Shown here: positions 16,891 through 25,941 of the stretch, in pieces | Numbering within the stretch: the stretch's first letter is position 1 | How the letters are laid out: each line of letters opens with the position of its first letter | DNA from: an uncultured Pelagibacteraceae bacterium | GTDB taxonomy: Bacteria; Pseudomonadota; Alphaproteobacteria; Pelagibacterales; Pelagibacteraceae | Direction: 5' to 3' | Length of the DNA: 64,000 nucleotides | Assembly: GCA_902592985.1 (NCBI GenBank) | Contig: CACJGR010000002.1 | Location: 1-64,000 of the forward strand | Notes under the pieces: generated by a model | Database searches by the model: none | The model's input: only the letters and a program-made list of their open reading frames with translations | Told to the model about the DNA's origin: nothing | Position numbers and translations under genes: made by a program

Positions 16891-19659
16891 TTAAACGACC
16901 TGAGCTTGATCTTTTTCTGCTACAACTTCTGTTTTAAATTTATTTGAAATTTTTTGTACTTCAACTGAAGAAACTTTATATTCAGCACACATAGTTTCTT
17001 CATCTTTACCATGTCCGGTAACCATATTAACCATATGTTCTGGAAAATGGAATGTAGTAAACACGATACCTTCTTTTACTCTATCTGTTACTTCAACCTT
17101 TAAAGAAACTTCTCCTCTTCCAGAATAAAGTCTTGCAACATCACCTGTATTTAGTTCTCTATATTTTGCATCTTTTGGATGAATTTCCAGAATGTCTTCA
17201 TCTACAATTGCAAGATTATTAGTTCTTCTTGTCATAGTTGCTGCATTGTAGTGTTGTAAAACTCTACTTGTAGTTAAGATTAGTGGAAAATCTTTTTTAT
17301 TTTTTTCTATTTCATTACTTTCTTTCCAGTCAAAATACTTAATTCTACCTTTGCCTAATTTAAATTCTTTTTCATGTAAAATTTTTGTATCTGTTCCATC
17401 TTCTTTTACTGGCCATTGTAACCCTAATTTTCCAAGTCTTTCTCGAGTTATGCCCTTGAAGAAAGGAACCACATCTGCAATTTCAGCCAACACTTCGTCT
17501 GCATCATATGATTTTTGATCATAACCAAGCTTTTGCATCATTTCGGTAACAATTAATCCATCTGGTTTTGTTCCTGGAAGAGGTTCCGCAGCTTTATTAA
17601 CTCTTTGAACTCTTCGTTCCGTATTTGTGAAGGTACCATCTTTTTCCAAAAATGTAGTTCCAGGCAAAACAACATCTGCATGTTTCGCAGTTTCACTCAT
17701 GAATATTTCTTGAACTACTAATAAGTCTAAAGCATTCATTGCTTTTGCTACGTGAGCACTATTAGGATCTGTTTGAACAACATCTTCACCAATAATCCAT
17801 AGTGCTTTAACTTCTCTGTTTATTGCTGCATCAAAGATTTGTGGGATTTTTAAACCAGCCTTAGTTGGATGAACAACACCATATTTTTCAGTATAAAAAT
17901 CTTGAATTTTCTTATCAGCAACTGGAAAATATCCGGCACCTTGATGTGGTTGACAACCCATGTCTGCTGCACCTTGAACATTATTTTGGCCTCTTAATGG
18001 ATTAACTCCAACACCTTTTCTTCCAATATTTCCTGTTATCATTGCAAGATCAGCAATTAACATTACAGTTTTTGATCCTTGTTCCTGTTCAGTAACTCCC
18101 AGACCATGAAACTCCATTGAATTTTTTGCAGTTGCATAAGCAATAGCAGCTTCTTTTACTTGTTGTTTGTCAACTCCTGCAACTTTAGCTAATTGATCAA
18201 CATCTAGTTTTTCAATTTTTTTTATGAAGTTTTCAAAACCTTCTGTTCTACTTAAAATAAAATCTTCTTTGTATAATTTAGATTTTACTATGAAATATAA
18301 CATCATATTTAGAACTGCTACATTAGTTCCTGGTCTTAATCTAATATGATAATCTGCTAATTTAGCTACTTCAGTTGTTATTGGATCTAATACGATTAGT
18401 TTTTTACCTTTCATTACTTGTTGTTTAATTTTGGCTCCTGTTACTGGGTGTGCATTAGTAGGATTTGCGCCAATAACCAAGAAAAGGTCAGCATGATATA
18501 TATCTTCCGTAGAATTAGTTGCTGCACCTGTTCCAAATGTTTGTTGCATACCCCAAGCTGTTGGTGAATGACAAATTCTTGCGCAACAGTCAATGTTATT
18601 TGTTCCAATTGTTGCTCTTATCATTTTTTGGAAAACATAATTTTCTTCATTAGTGCATCTAGCCGAAGAAATACCTGCAACTGCATCAGGTCCATTTTCT
18701 TTTGTAATTTTTTCTAATTTATTTTTTATATAATCGTAAGCTTCATCCCATGATGCTTTTTCAAATTTTCCATTTCTTTTAATTAATGGAGATCTTAACC
18801 TGTCTTTATGATCATAAAACCCAAATGCATATCTGCCTTTTAAACAAGTGTGTCCTGCATTAACCTCAGTCTCTTTAGGAGTATCAATCGAAACTACTTT
18901 ACCATTTTTTACTGAAGCTTCTAAATTGCAACCAACACCACAGTAAGAACACGTTGTTCTAACTTTTTTATCATAGTCCGCTGATTTTGATGCAAATACA
19001 TCAGAAATAGCATCTGTTGGACAAGTGTGAGCACATGCACCACACGATACACAAGAAGAGTCTCCAAACAACATGTCGTTATCAGTAGTAATTTTTGATT
19101 CAAATCCTCTTCCACTCATGGTCAATACAAATGAACCTTGGATCTCATCACAAGCTCTAACGCAACGTCCACAATTTATACAATTGTCTAAATTCATTCT
19201 CATATAGGCATGAGATGTATCTTTAGGAATTCCCTTATGTTGTTTAGGATTATTATATCTATGTTCAGATATTCCTAAATCGTTTGCAACATCTTGAAGT
19301 TCACAATTTTTATCAACTTCACATGTACTACAATTCATTGGGTGATCAGTTAAAACCAATTCAACTATATTCTTTCTAAGCGAATGTAAATCTTCATTAT
19401 TAGTAAAAATATACTGGTTCTCTCCAACTGGAGTATGACAAGAAGCAACTACCTTTGTTGGACCATCTTTTTTTAAAGCAACTTCAACCGAACAAACTCT
19501 ACATGCACCGTAAGGGTCTAGATTAGGATCATCACACAAAGTTGGAATTTTTTTTTCCCCAACATAACTTCTTACAAATTTTAATATTGATGTATGATTA
19601 GAGCCAATTTCATATGGCTTCCCATCTATATATGCAATTTTTCTTTTTTCAGAACTCAT
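16891..19659 (-). CDS. fdsA: NAD-dependent formate dehydrogenase, catalytic molybdenum subunit
   Basis: This 922-residue protein oxidises formate to CO2 in the cytoplasm. In order it has a [2Fe-2S] ferredoxin domain (C42, C53, C56, C74), a NuoG-like His-Cys [4Fe-4S] site (H106, C110, C113, C119) and two ferredoxin-type clusters (C160/163/166/170 and C203/206/209/213). The molybdopterin domain follows, with its own cluster (C237, C240, C244, C272). The active site ARICHSPT has C363 as molybdenum ligand and H364 beside it, so this is a cysteine rather than selenocysteine enzyme. Length and order match the soluble FdsA type. Its ATG overlaps the stop of the diaphorase gene by one base; fdhD, mobA and moeA lie in the same locus. 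Confidence 0.96.
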   Translation of the reverse strand: MSSEKRKIAYIDGKPYEIGSNHTSILKFVRSYVGEKKIPTLCDDPNLDPYGACRVCSVEVALKKDGPTKVVASCHTPVGENQYIFTNNEDLHSLRKNIVELVLTDHPMNCSTCEVDKNCELQDVANDLGISEHRYNNPKQHKGIPKDTSHAYMRMNLDNCINCGRCVRACDEIQGSFVLTMSGRGFESKITTDNDMLFGDSSCVSCGACAHTCPTDAISDVFASKSADYDKKVRTTCSYCGVGCNLEASVKNGKVVSIDTPKETEVNAGHTCLKGRYAFGFYDHKDRLRSPLIKRNGKFEKASWDEAYDYIKNKLEKITKENGPDAVAGISSARCTNEENYVFQKMIRATIGTNNIDCCARICHSPTAWGMQQTFGTGAATNSTEDIYHADLFLVIGANPTNAHPVTGAKIKQQVMKGKKLIVLDPITTEVAKLADYHIRLRPGTNVAVLNMMLYFIVKSKLYKEDFILSRTEGFENFIKKIEKLDVDQLAKVAGVDKQQVKEAAIAYATAKNSMEFHGLGVTEQEQGSKTVMLIADLAMITGNIGRKGVGVNPLRGQNNVQGAADMGCQPHQGAGYFPVADKKIQDFYTEKYGVVHPTKAGLKIPQIFDAAINREVKALWIIGEDVVQTDPNSAHVAKAMNALDLLVVQEIFMSETAKHADVVLPGTTFLEKDGTFTNTERRVQRVNKAAEPLPGTKPDGLIVTEMMQKLGYDQKSYDADEVLAEIADVVPFFKGITRERLGKLGLQWPVKEDGTDTKILHEKEFKLGKGRIKYFDWKESNEIEKNKKDFPLILTTSRVLQHYNAATMTRRTNNLAIVDEDILEIHPKDAKYRELNTGDVARLYSGRGEVSLKVEVTDRVKEGIVFTTFHFPEHMVNMVTGHGKDEETMCAEYKVSSVEVQKISNKFKTEVVAEKDQAQVV

Positions 19660-21317
19660 TAATTTTCCTGGACTATATCACTTTTCATTTCATCACTAAA
19701 ATACTTTAAAATATTCATTATTGGAACAGGTATTGCGCCACATAGCGCGCATAAAGACCCTTTTTTCATTGTAACAAGTAATTCATTAAGTAATTTCAGA
19801 GGAATTTTTTTGGATTTATTTATTACCTGATCAAACATTTCTTTTCCTCTATATGAGCCAAGTCTTCCTGGGAAGCATTTTCCACATGATTCTTCTGCTG
19901 AAAATTCAAACAAATGATGAATATACTCAATCATACTAAAATCTTTTGGAATACTTACTATACTTGCGTGACCCAACATAAATCCAGCAACAGTAAATTC
20001 TTGGAAATCTAAGTTTAACTTTTCTACTTCTTTAATAGGAACAACCCCACCTAGTGGACCACCAATTTGTAATGCTTTTATAGGTTCTTTAAATCCTCCA
20101 CCAATTTCATTTATAACTTTTTTCATTGGTGTGCACATATCAACTTCATAAACACCTGGATTATTAAAAAAACTGTCACAACATACTAATTTTGTTCCTG
20201 CAGACTTTTTATTACCTATAGAAGAAAATTTTTCAGATCCATTTATAAGTATGCCCGTAGCAGCTGCTAAAGTTTCGACATTGTTTACTACTGTCGGTTT
20301 TTTATATAAACCTTCAGTTACAGGAAACGGAGGTCTCACATCTACCTCTGCTCTCCTTCCTTCAATCGAGGCAATTAGTGCTGTTTCTTCTCCACAAATG
20401 TACGCACCTTGCCCAATACAAATATTTAAATCAAATGAAAAATTTGTTCCTAAAATATTTTCACCTAAAAGTTTTGAAGATTTTAATGCGTTTATGGATC
20501 CATTTATAGCTTCAATTGATTTTGGATATTCTCCTCTAATATATAAAACACCTTCATTACTTCCGATTACATAACCACAAATAATCATCCCAAATAAAAC
20601 TTTTAAAGGTTGGTCTTCTAACAAGTATCTATCAGAAAAAGCTCCAGAGTCTCCTTCATCAGCATTACAAATTACATATTTCTTTTTTGATTTTTCTTTA
20701 CTGCAAAAATCCCACTTTAATCCAGTAGGAAATCCAGCTCCACCTCTGCCAGAAAGATTAGAATCTAAAAGAGATTTAATTATTTCTTTTTTATCCAGAT
20801 TAATGGATTTTTTTAATAAACTTTTAAATTGGTCTAAATTTAATAGCTTATCATCCATTAAAAAACTTGTTGAAGCAAAACTTTTTGAAAAAAACTTTTC
20901 TTGTTTAATATCTTCGCCTTTAATTATTTGATCAATATTATTAATATCATTTCCAGCATAATTTTCTCCATTGTAGTGAAAAGCATGGTTTTCATAACAA
21001 TGTCCTAAGCAAAACATTTCACCAACTTTATCATCACCTAGTTTTTCTTTTAATTTTTTCTTTAATGAGTCTTGGGTGCCAGCACACATGCAAGCGCTAC
21101 CATTACAAACAAAAGCTTTTTTTTCTCTATGTGATGGTCTTAAGAATTCATAAAAACTTTCTGCTCCATGGATGGTTGAAACACCCATATTATATTCATT
21201 AGCAATCTCTTTAATACCTTCATCACTATCAGAGTTTAGTGATCGGTCAGAAATTTTTTGAAATAAATTATTTTTTAATCCAATTCTTCCAGATAAGTTA
21301 CTAATATTTTTTGACAC
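19659..21317 (-). CDS. fdsB: Formate dehydrogenase diaphorase subunit (NuoE-NuoF fusion)
   Basis: This 552-residue protein transfers electrons from the catalytic subunit to NAD. Residues ~15-120 form a NuoE-like domain with [2Fe-2S] ligands C71, C76, C103 and C107 (C-x4-C and C-x3-C). Residues ~160-540 form a NuoF domain with the FMN/NADH loop GRGGAGFPTG (190-199), the GQGAYICGEETAL segment and a C-terminal [4Fe-4S] site. That site is odd: the usual C-x2-C-x2-C reads C478-G-K-C481-F-P-G484, and an extra Cys (C526) follows C523 in LCALCG. FdsG and FdsB are separate proteins in Rhodobacter but are fused here. The start is GTG, preceded by an AAGGG-like site. Confidence 0.93.
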   Translation of the reverse strand: MSKNISNLSGRIGLKNNLFQKISDRSLNSDSDEGIKEIANEYNMGVSTIHGAESFYEFLRPSHREKKAFVCNGSACMCAGTQDSLKKKLKEKLGDDKVGEMFCLGHCYENHAFHYNGENYAGNDINNIDQIIKGEDIKQEKFFSKSFASTSFLMDDKLLNLDQFKSLLKKSINLDKKEIIKSLLDSNLSGRGGAGFPTGLKWDFCSKEKSKKKYVICNADEGDSGAFSDRYLLEDQPLKVLFGMIICGYVIGSNEGVLYIRGEYPKSIEAINGSINALKSSKLLGENILGTNFSFDLNICIGQGAYICGEETALIASIEGRRAEVDVRPPFPVTEGLYKKPTVVNNVETLAAATGILINGSEKFSSIGNKKSAGTKLVCCDSFFNNPGVYEVDMCTPMKKVINEIGGGFKEPIKALQIGGPLGGVVPIKEVEKLNLDFQEFTVAGFMLGHASIVSIPKDFSMIEYIHHLFEFSAEESCGKCFPGRLGSYRGKEMFDQVINKSKKIPLKLLNELLVTMKKGSLCALCGAIPVPIMNILKYFSDEMKSDIVQEN

Positions 21318-21337
21318 AATTTACCCTTTTTAAATTT

Positions 21338-22180
21338 TTAGCTTTTTATTATAATTCTTTCTTTATTACTATAAATATTAAAACTATCTTGTTTAACAAA
21401 ACCAACTAACGTCATATCAAATTTATTAGCTAAATCTATAGCGAGACTTGTTGGCGCACCTACACCAATTAAAACTCCTATATTTGACATTAACGCTTTT
21501 TGTACTAATTCAAAATTTAGTCTTCCTGAGCATGTTAAAAATTGATTGGAAGAATTTAGCAATTTTTTTTTAAGAACATAGCCAATTAATTTATCCAGTG
21601 CATTATGCCTTCCAACATCTTCCTTTATTGCGACAACATCTCCTTTATCTGAAAATAGTCCACTAGCATGAATACCTCCTGTTTTAGAAAATTCTGATTG
21701 ATTTTCACGAAGTGTAGTAGGGGATTTCATTATTATTTTATGGTCTATTTTAGGGAGAGATTTTGTAATTTTATCCTTTTTAATAATCTCTAAAGAATCT
21801 AAGGAAGTTTTACCACAAACACCACAAGAAGAGTTTGTTAAAAAATTTCTTTTTATTTTATCTATATCAACATTTTCTGAATTGTTAATTGTAGCAATAA
21901 TTTTATTTTTTAAATTATATTGACCAACATTTTCCCCAACGCTTTCAATTTTATCTATATATTCAATTTTTTCGATAATTCTTTCATTGAAAAGAAATCC
22001 TCTGACTAAATCTTCATCATTTCCAGGAGTTCTCATTGTAATAGAAATAGTATTTTCAGTCCAAGTTTCTTTATTTTTAAATTTAATTGTAATTTCAAGA
22101 GGTTCTTCAATTGAGATTGAATCATCTATCTCACTTGTATTATTGGATCTATATTTCAAAACTTTATAACTAGAATTCAT
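21338..22180 (-). CDS. fdhD: Formate dehydrogenase accessory sulfurtransferase
   Basis: This 280-residue protein matches FdhD, which passes sulfur from a cysteine desulfurase to the molybdenum cofactor of formate dehydrogenase and is needed for activity. The sulfur-carrying CxxC loop is in SSCGVCGKTSL near residue 118. The family signatures RTPGNDEDLVRGFLFNE, GGIHASGLF and EDVGRHNALDKLIG are all present. It lies 20 bases upstream of the diaphorase gene in the same leftward operon, exactly where a maturation factor is expected. Confidence 0.95.
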   Translation of the reverse strand: MNSSYKVLKYRSNNTSEIDDSISIEEPLEITIKFKNKETWTENTISITMRTPGNDEDLVRGFLFNERIIEKIEYIDKIESVGENVGQYNLKNKIIATINNSENVDIDKIKRNFLTNSSCGVCGKTSLDSLEIIKKDKITKSLPKIDHKIIMKSPTTLRENQSEFSKTGGIHASGLFSDKGDVVAIKEDVGRHNALDKLIGYVLKKKLLNSSNQFLTCSGRLNFELVQKALMSNIGVLIGVGAPTSLAIDLANKFDMTLVGFVKQDSFNIYSNKERIIIKS

Positions 22181-22189
22181 AAAAACATT

Positions 22190-22666
22190 TTACTTTAAAG
22201 GATAATTTTTTTTTAAAATAAATTTATTTAATACTATCCCAAAAAATAAAACTATTAGAGACCCAAAAATTATTGGATTTATTAGATATTCATAGGAAAC
22301 ACCACCAATTATCACAATGATTGGATTTGCACCAGCTGGAGGATGTACAATATTAAAAATCATCATAAAAAAAATTCCAACTCCTACTGCTAGAGCTACA
22401 TTAATAAAAAGTGGCAAAGGAATATAATTTAAAAATAATACCCCAATAAATGCAGTTAACAGGTGTCCAAAAAAAATATTTTTAGGTTGAGCAAAAGGAT
22501 TTTCTGGAAATCCATATAATAATACCATTGATGAGCCAAAAGAGGTCATAAGAAATAAACCCAAAGATGTTTTGTAAGTTAATAAAGTAAGAACACCAAT
22601 GGTAATACATGAAAAAAGTCCAGCTAAAAATGCTTTAAAAATGTTATCCTTGTTAAGGTTGGTCAT
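22190..22666 (-). CDS. HPP-family membrane protein
   Basis: A 158-residue integral membrane protein with about four or five helices and the defining HPP motif in NIVHPPAGANPII, near residue 108. The family is small; plant and cyanobacterial members have been linked to nitrite transport in plastids, but bacterial roles are poorly known. It sits between an IscU-like gene (4-base overlap) and fdhD (9-base gap), so a link with formate, nitrite or molybdenum metabolism is possible. A role as anion channel for formate is speculation. Confidence 0.82.
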   Translation of the reverse strand: MTNLNKDNIFKAFLAGLFSCITIGVLTLLTYKTSLGLFLMTSFGSSMVLLYGFPENPFAQPKNIFFGHLLTAFIGVLFLNYIPLPLFINVALAVGVGIFFMMIFNIVHPPAGANPIIVIIGGVSYEYLINPIIFGSLIVLFFGIVLNKFILKKNYPLK

Positions 22667-23067
22667 AATTTAAACTTTAAAGCTTTTGAAATAGTTCTAA
22701 AAGGCAAAAGTAAACATTCTTTTCTTGATATATTTTTTTTATTGAGAATTTTTTTAAAATCTTGCCATTCTTTATTAACTTTTATTTCTGAATTATCAAA
22801 AAAACTTTCAACATAAGAGAATAAATGTTTAATTTGATCTATCTTTTTATTTTTAATTTTACTTGAAAGCATGCTTACAGAAGCTTGACAATATACGCAT
22901 GATTTACACTGATATCCTATATCTTCAATTACATCATTTTTGACCAACAAGCTAATTTCCATTTCATCTCCACATATAGGGTTTTTATTTTTTGATAAAT
23001 GAGTATGATTTTTAACCACTTTATGGTTTTTTGTATTTGATGCAATTTCTAAAATTTTTAAATCCAT
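22663..23067 (-). CDS. IscU/SufU-like iron-sulfur scaffold protein
   Basis: This 134-residue protein has the layout of the NifU-N/IscU fold: NPICGDEMEISL (first Cys followed by Gly-Asp), CKSCVYCQASVSML (second Cys region, with extra cysteines) and KECLLLPFRTISKAL (third Cys). These are the three cluster-binding positions of a scaffold. It lacks the LPPVK-type chaperone motif of IscU, so it is closer to SufU-like proteins. Being first gene of the formate dehydrogenase operon suggests a scaffold or sulfur carrier dedicated to this very cluster-rich enzyme, which is an unusual partnership. Confidence 0.8.
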   Translation of the reverse strand: MDLKILEIASNTKNHKVVKNHTHLSKNKNPICGDEMEISLLVKNDVIEDIGYQCKSCVYCQASVSMLSSKIKNKKIDQIKHLFSYVESFFDNSEIKVNKEWQDFKKILNKKNISRKECLLLPFRTISKALKFKL

Positions 23068-23110
23068 TATAATTCTTTAATTAAGAGATTAATGTTTTAT
23101 ATTTTGTTTT

Positions 23111-23734
23111 ATGAATGATAACAATATTTTAGCTGTTGTGCTAGCAGGGGGTCAATCCAAGAGATTTGGAGAAGATAAAAATCAAGCAAAACTTGGCAAC
23201 CTAACTTTGCTTGAGCATGTTTTGGAAAAAGTTACTAAAAAATTTGAAAAGACATTAATTATTTCAAATCAAAATTTAAACATAAAAGATTTAAAATCAA
23301 TCACTATAGTTCCAGATTGTATTCAAGGAAATCTTGGACCATTAGTTGGCGTATTGACCGCAATGAAATGGATAAGAAAAAACAATAAGCAATATCAATG
23401 GATTGCAACTTTTCCGTCTGACACCCCTTTTTTTGAAACATCAATAATAGAAAAATATAAAAACAGAATAAATTTAAATGAAAGTTTATTATATTTTGTT
23501 AGGTCAAACCAAAAAAGGCATAATATATTTGGATTATGGTCTGTAAAATTAATGGATACTCTTGAAAACGATTTGACAAATAATAATTTTAGAAAAGTAG
23601 AAGAATGGGCAGACAAAATTGGAGTAGAAACGATTAATGTTAAAATTGATAAATTTGATCCTTTTTTTAATATAAATACCAAAACAGATCTTGAAGAAGC
23701 AAAAAAAATATTAAAAGAATATAAAAATGATTAA
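23111..23734 (+). CDS. mobA: Molybdenum cofactor guanylyltransferase
   Basis: This 207-residue protein matches MobA, which attaches GMP to molybdopterin to form the guanine dinucleotide cofactor required by formate dehydrogenase. The nucleotide-binding start is VVLAGGQSKRFGEDKNQAKL, followed by a FPSDTPF segment corresponding to the metal-binding Asp. It diverges from the formate dehydrogenase operon across a 43-base gap that must hold both promoters, and overlaps moeA by eight bases. Confidence 0.92.
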   Translation: MNDNNILAVVLAGGQSKRFGEDKNQAKLGNLTLLEHVLEKVTKKFEKTLIISNQNLNIKDLKSITIVPDCIQGNLGPLVGVLTAMKWIRKNNKQYQWIATFPSDTPFFETSIIEKYKNRINLNESLLYFVRSNQKRHNIFGLWSVKLMDTLENDLTNNNFRKVEEWADKIGVETINVKIDKFDPFFNINTKTDLEEAKKILKEYKND

Positions 23735-24983
23735 TTATAAAGTAGCAAAAAAAATATTGATGAAATCAAGTATTAAAATTAAAAATGAAACTATTAATTC
23801 TTTAAAATCTCTAAACAGAGTTTGTGCTAAAGATGTTTATTCACCTGTTAATTATCCAGCAGGAAATAATACAGCATTCGACGGATATGCAATTAGTTCA
23901 AAAGATACAAATAATCTAAATAAAAAAAATATGAAAAAATTTAAAATTTTAAAAACAATAGCAGCTGGAGACAATCCTAAAATTAAAAATGTAAAAAAAT
24001 TTCAGACTGCAGAAGTAATGACTGGAGCTTTAATATCCAAGCCTTTTGATACAATCATTCCTATAGAACAAATCAGATTTTATCCAAACCTTAAAAATAA
24101 GAAATACATTTTAGTAAACAAAAAGATTAAAAAAAATGAGTATATTAGATATTTTGGCTCTGATTATAAAAAAAAAGAATTAGTTATTAAAAGAGGAGCT
24201 TTAATTCAGCCATCACATATTTTAGCTTTTAAAAGCCTTGGGATTGAAAAAATTGATGTCAAAATAAAACCAAACATATTGTTTTTTTCAACAGGTAATG
24301 AAATTTCAGATAAGAAAAGAATTGCTAATTGGCAAGTTAGAAATTCCAATAGTTATTATATTAAATCTTTATCTAATAGTTTTTTATTTAATTTTATAGA
24401 TGGAGGTATTTTAAGAGATAAAGATGAAAACCTTTTTAAAAAATTGATAAATAAAAATATTAGATCTAAAGCAGATATAATAATTACATCTGGTGCGGTT
24501 TCAGCCGGAAAATTCGATTTTGTACCTCAAATTATAAAAAAATTTAAACTATCTAGTTTCTTTAATAACGTTGCTATTAGACCAGGCAAACCGATTTTAT
24601 TTGCAAAATTTAAAAATAAAGAAAAAGTTTTTTTTGGTCTTCCAGGTAATCCTATTTCTTCAGCAGCATGTTTTAGATTTTTTGTATACCCTTATCTTTC
24701 AGCTATTCTTAATATAGATAGAGAAAAACCATTTACAGCTAGATTAAAAAATAAATTTATAAAGAAAAAAAATTTCACACGTTTTTTAAAGGGCAAACTC
24801 ACTTCAACCAATAATGGAAATTTACAAGTTGAAATTTTAAAAGGTCAAGAGTCTTTCAGGATAAAATCCTTTGTTAAGTCAAATGTATGGGGAGTTTTTA
24901 AATCAGGTCAATCAATATTTAAAAAAGGCCAGCTGATTGAATGTCATTCGCCAATTCTACCTAACAAAAATATATTTTATTAG
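23727..24983 (+). CDS. moeA: Molybdopterin molybdenumtransferase
   Basis: This 418-residue protein is MoeA, which inserts molybdate into adenylylated molybdopterin. Family marks are NTAFDGYAI near residue 52, AEVMTGALI near 95, SAGKFDFVPQI near 260 and GLPGNPISS near 310. It overlaps mobA by eight bases, so the two are co-translated. Other molybdopterin synthesis genes (moaA, moaC, moaE) are not in the window. It is somewhat richer in lysine and asparagine than usual, in keeping with the AT-rich genome. Confidence 0.95.
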   Translation: MINYKVAKKILMKSSIKIKNETINSLKSLNRVCAKDVYSPVNYPAGNNTAFDGYAISSKDTNNLNKKNMKKFKILKTIAAGDNPKIKNVKKFQTAEVMTGALISKPFDTIIPIEQIRFYPNLKNKKYILVNKKIKKNEYIRYFGSDYKKKELVIKRGALIQPSHILAFKSLGIEKIDVKIKPNILFFSTGNEISDKKRIANWQVRNSNSYYIKSLSNSFLFNFIDGGILRDKDENLFKKLINKNIRSKADIIITSGAVSAGKFDFVPQIIKKFKLSSFFNNVAIRPGKPILFAKFKNKEKVFFGLPGNPISSAACFRFFVYPYLSAILNIDREKPFTARLKNKFIKKKNFTRFLKGKLTSTNNGNLQVEILKGQESFRIKSFVKSNVWGVFKSGQSIFKKGQLIECHSPILPNKNIFY

Positions 24984-25031
24984 ATATTATTTTTATTGTA
25001 GTAGTTACTAATAGGCATTAAATATTTTAAA

Positions 25032-25937
25032 ATGTTAGAATTAAGAAATGAAAAAATCGCTATTCCAGTAGTATTGTTGGCTGGATTGTTATGGTCTTTT
25101 GGACCTCTGGTGGTTCGCTATATGAATGAACCTAATTTAGTACCTTGGCAATATCTATGTACTAGAGGATTAACAATTTTTTGTATCTTAAATATTTATC
25201 TATTTTTTGAAGAAGGAAAAAATTTTTATAAAAATTATTTAAACATTGGTCTTTCAGGTTTTATAGGTGGTATTGGACTGGGTATTGCAATGATTACTTT
25301 TATTTGGTCAATTACAAACACTAGTGCGGCTATAACATTGCTGTGCCTAGCAGCTATGCCGTTTATTACAGCTTTATTAGGTTTTTTATTTTTAAGAGAA
25401 AAAGTTTCATTGAATGTTTGGATTTCAATTTTGATTGCAGCAATTGGCATAATTATTATGGCTACAGGCAAAACAGGTGAACGATCTTTATTTGGTCTAC
25501 TATTTGGCTTAATTTCTGCAACTGGTTTTTCAGTTTTTTCAGTTTCATTGAGATGGAGAAAAGAAACACCAAAATTTACTACAGTTGCTATTGCTGGTGT
25601 ATTTTGTGCCCTGGTATCAGCAATAGTTATTTTGAATAATGATGGTAATTTTTTATCTTCAAGCCATAATCAAGGATTATTTGCTACCCATGGAACTTTG
25701 GTTTGTTTAGGTTTAATTTTATATTCAATAGGATCTAAAGCTATACCAGCTGCAGAATTAACTTTATTGTCTTTAACTGAAGTCATAGGTGGTATTTTCT
25801 GGGTTTGGTTGCCAATACTAGGAATTAATGAAGTGCCAACAAACAGCACCATTATTGGCGGTTTCTTAATTTTTATGTCAATTACTTATTATAGTTTAAT
25901 AATTAAAACTAATCGAAGATTTATTGCATTAAATTAA
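25032..25937 (+). CDS. EamA-type (DMT superfamily) transporter
   Basis: A 301-residue membrane protein with about ten helices in two EamA repeats, starting VVLLAGLLWSFGPLVVRYM. The KEKVS segment after helix 4 (FLREKVSLNVW) is typical of the family. It lies 48 bases after moeA and ends four bases before the amidinotransferase gene, so it may move the substrate or product of the amidinotransferase. That link rests on position only. Confidence 0.86.
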   Translation: MLELRNEKIAIPVVLLAGLLWSFGPLVVRYMNEPNLVPWQYLCTRGLTIFCILNIYLFFEEGKNFYKNYLNIGLSGFIGGIGLGIAMITFIWSITNTSAAITLLCLAAMPFITALLGFLFLREKVSLNVWISILIAAIGIIIMATGKTGERSLFGLLFGLISATGFSVFSVSLRWRKETPKFTTVAIAGVFCALVSAIVILNNDGNFLSSSHNQGLFATHGTLVCLGLILYSIGSKAIPAAELTLLSLTEVIGGIFWVWLPILGINEVPTNSTIIGGFLIFMSITYYSLIIKTNRRFIALN

Positions 25938-25941
25938 ATTT

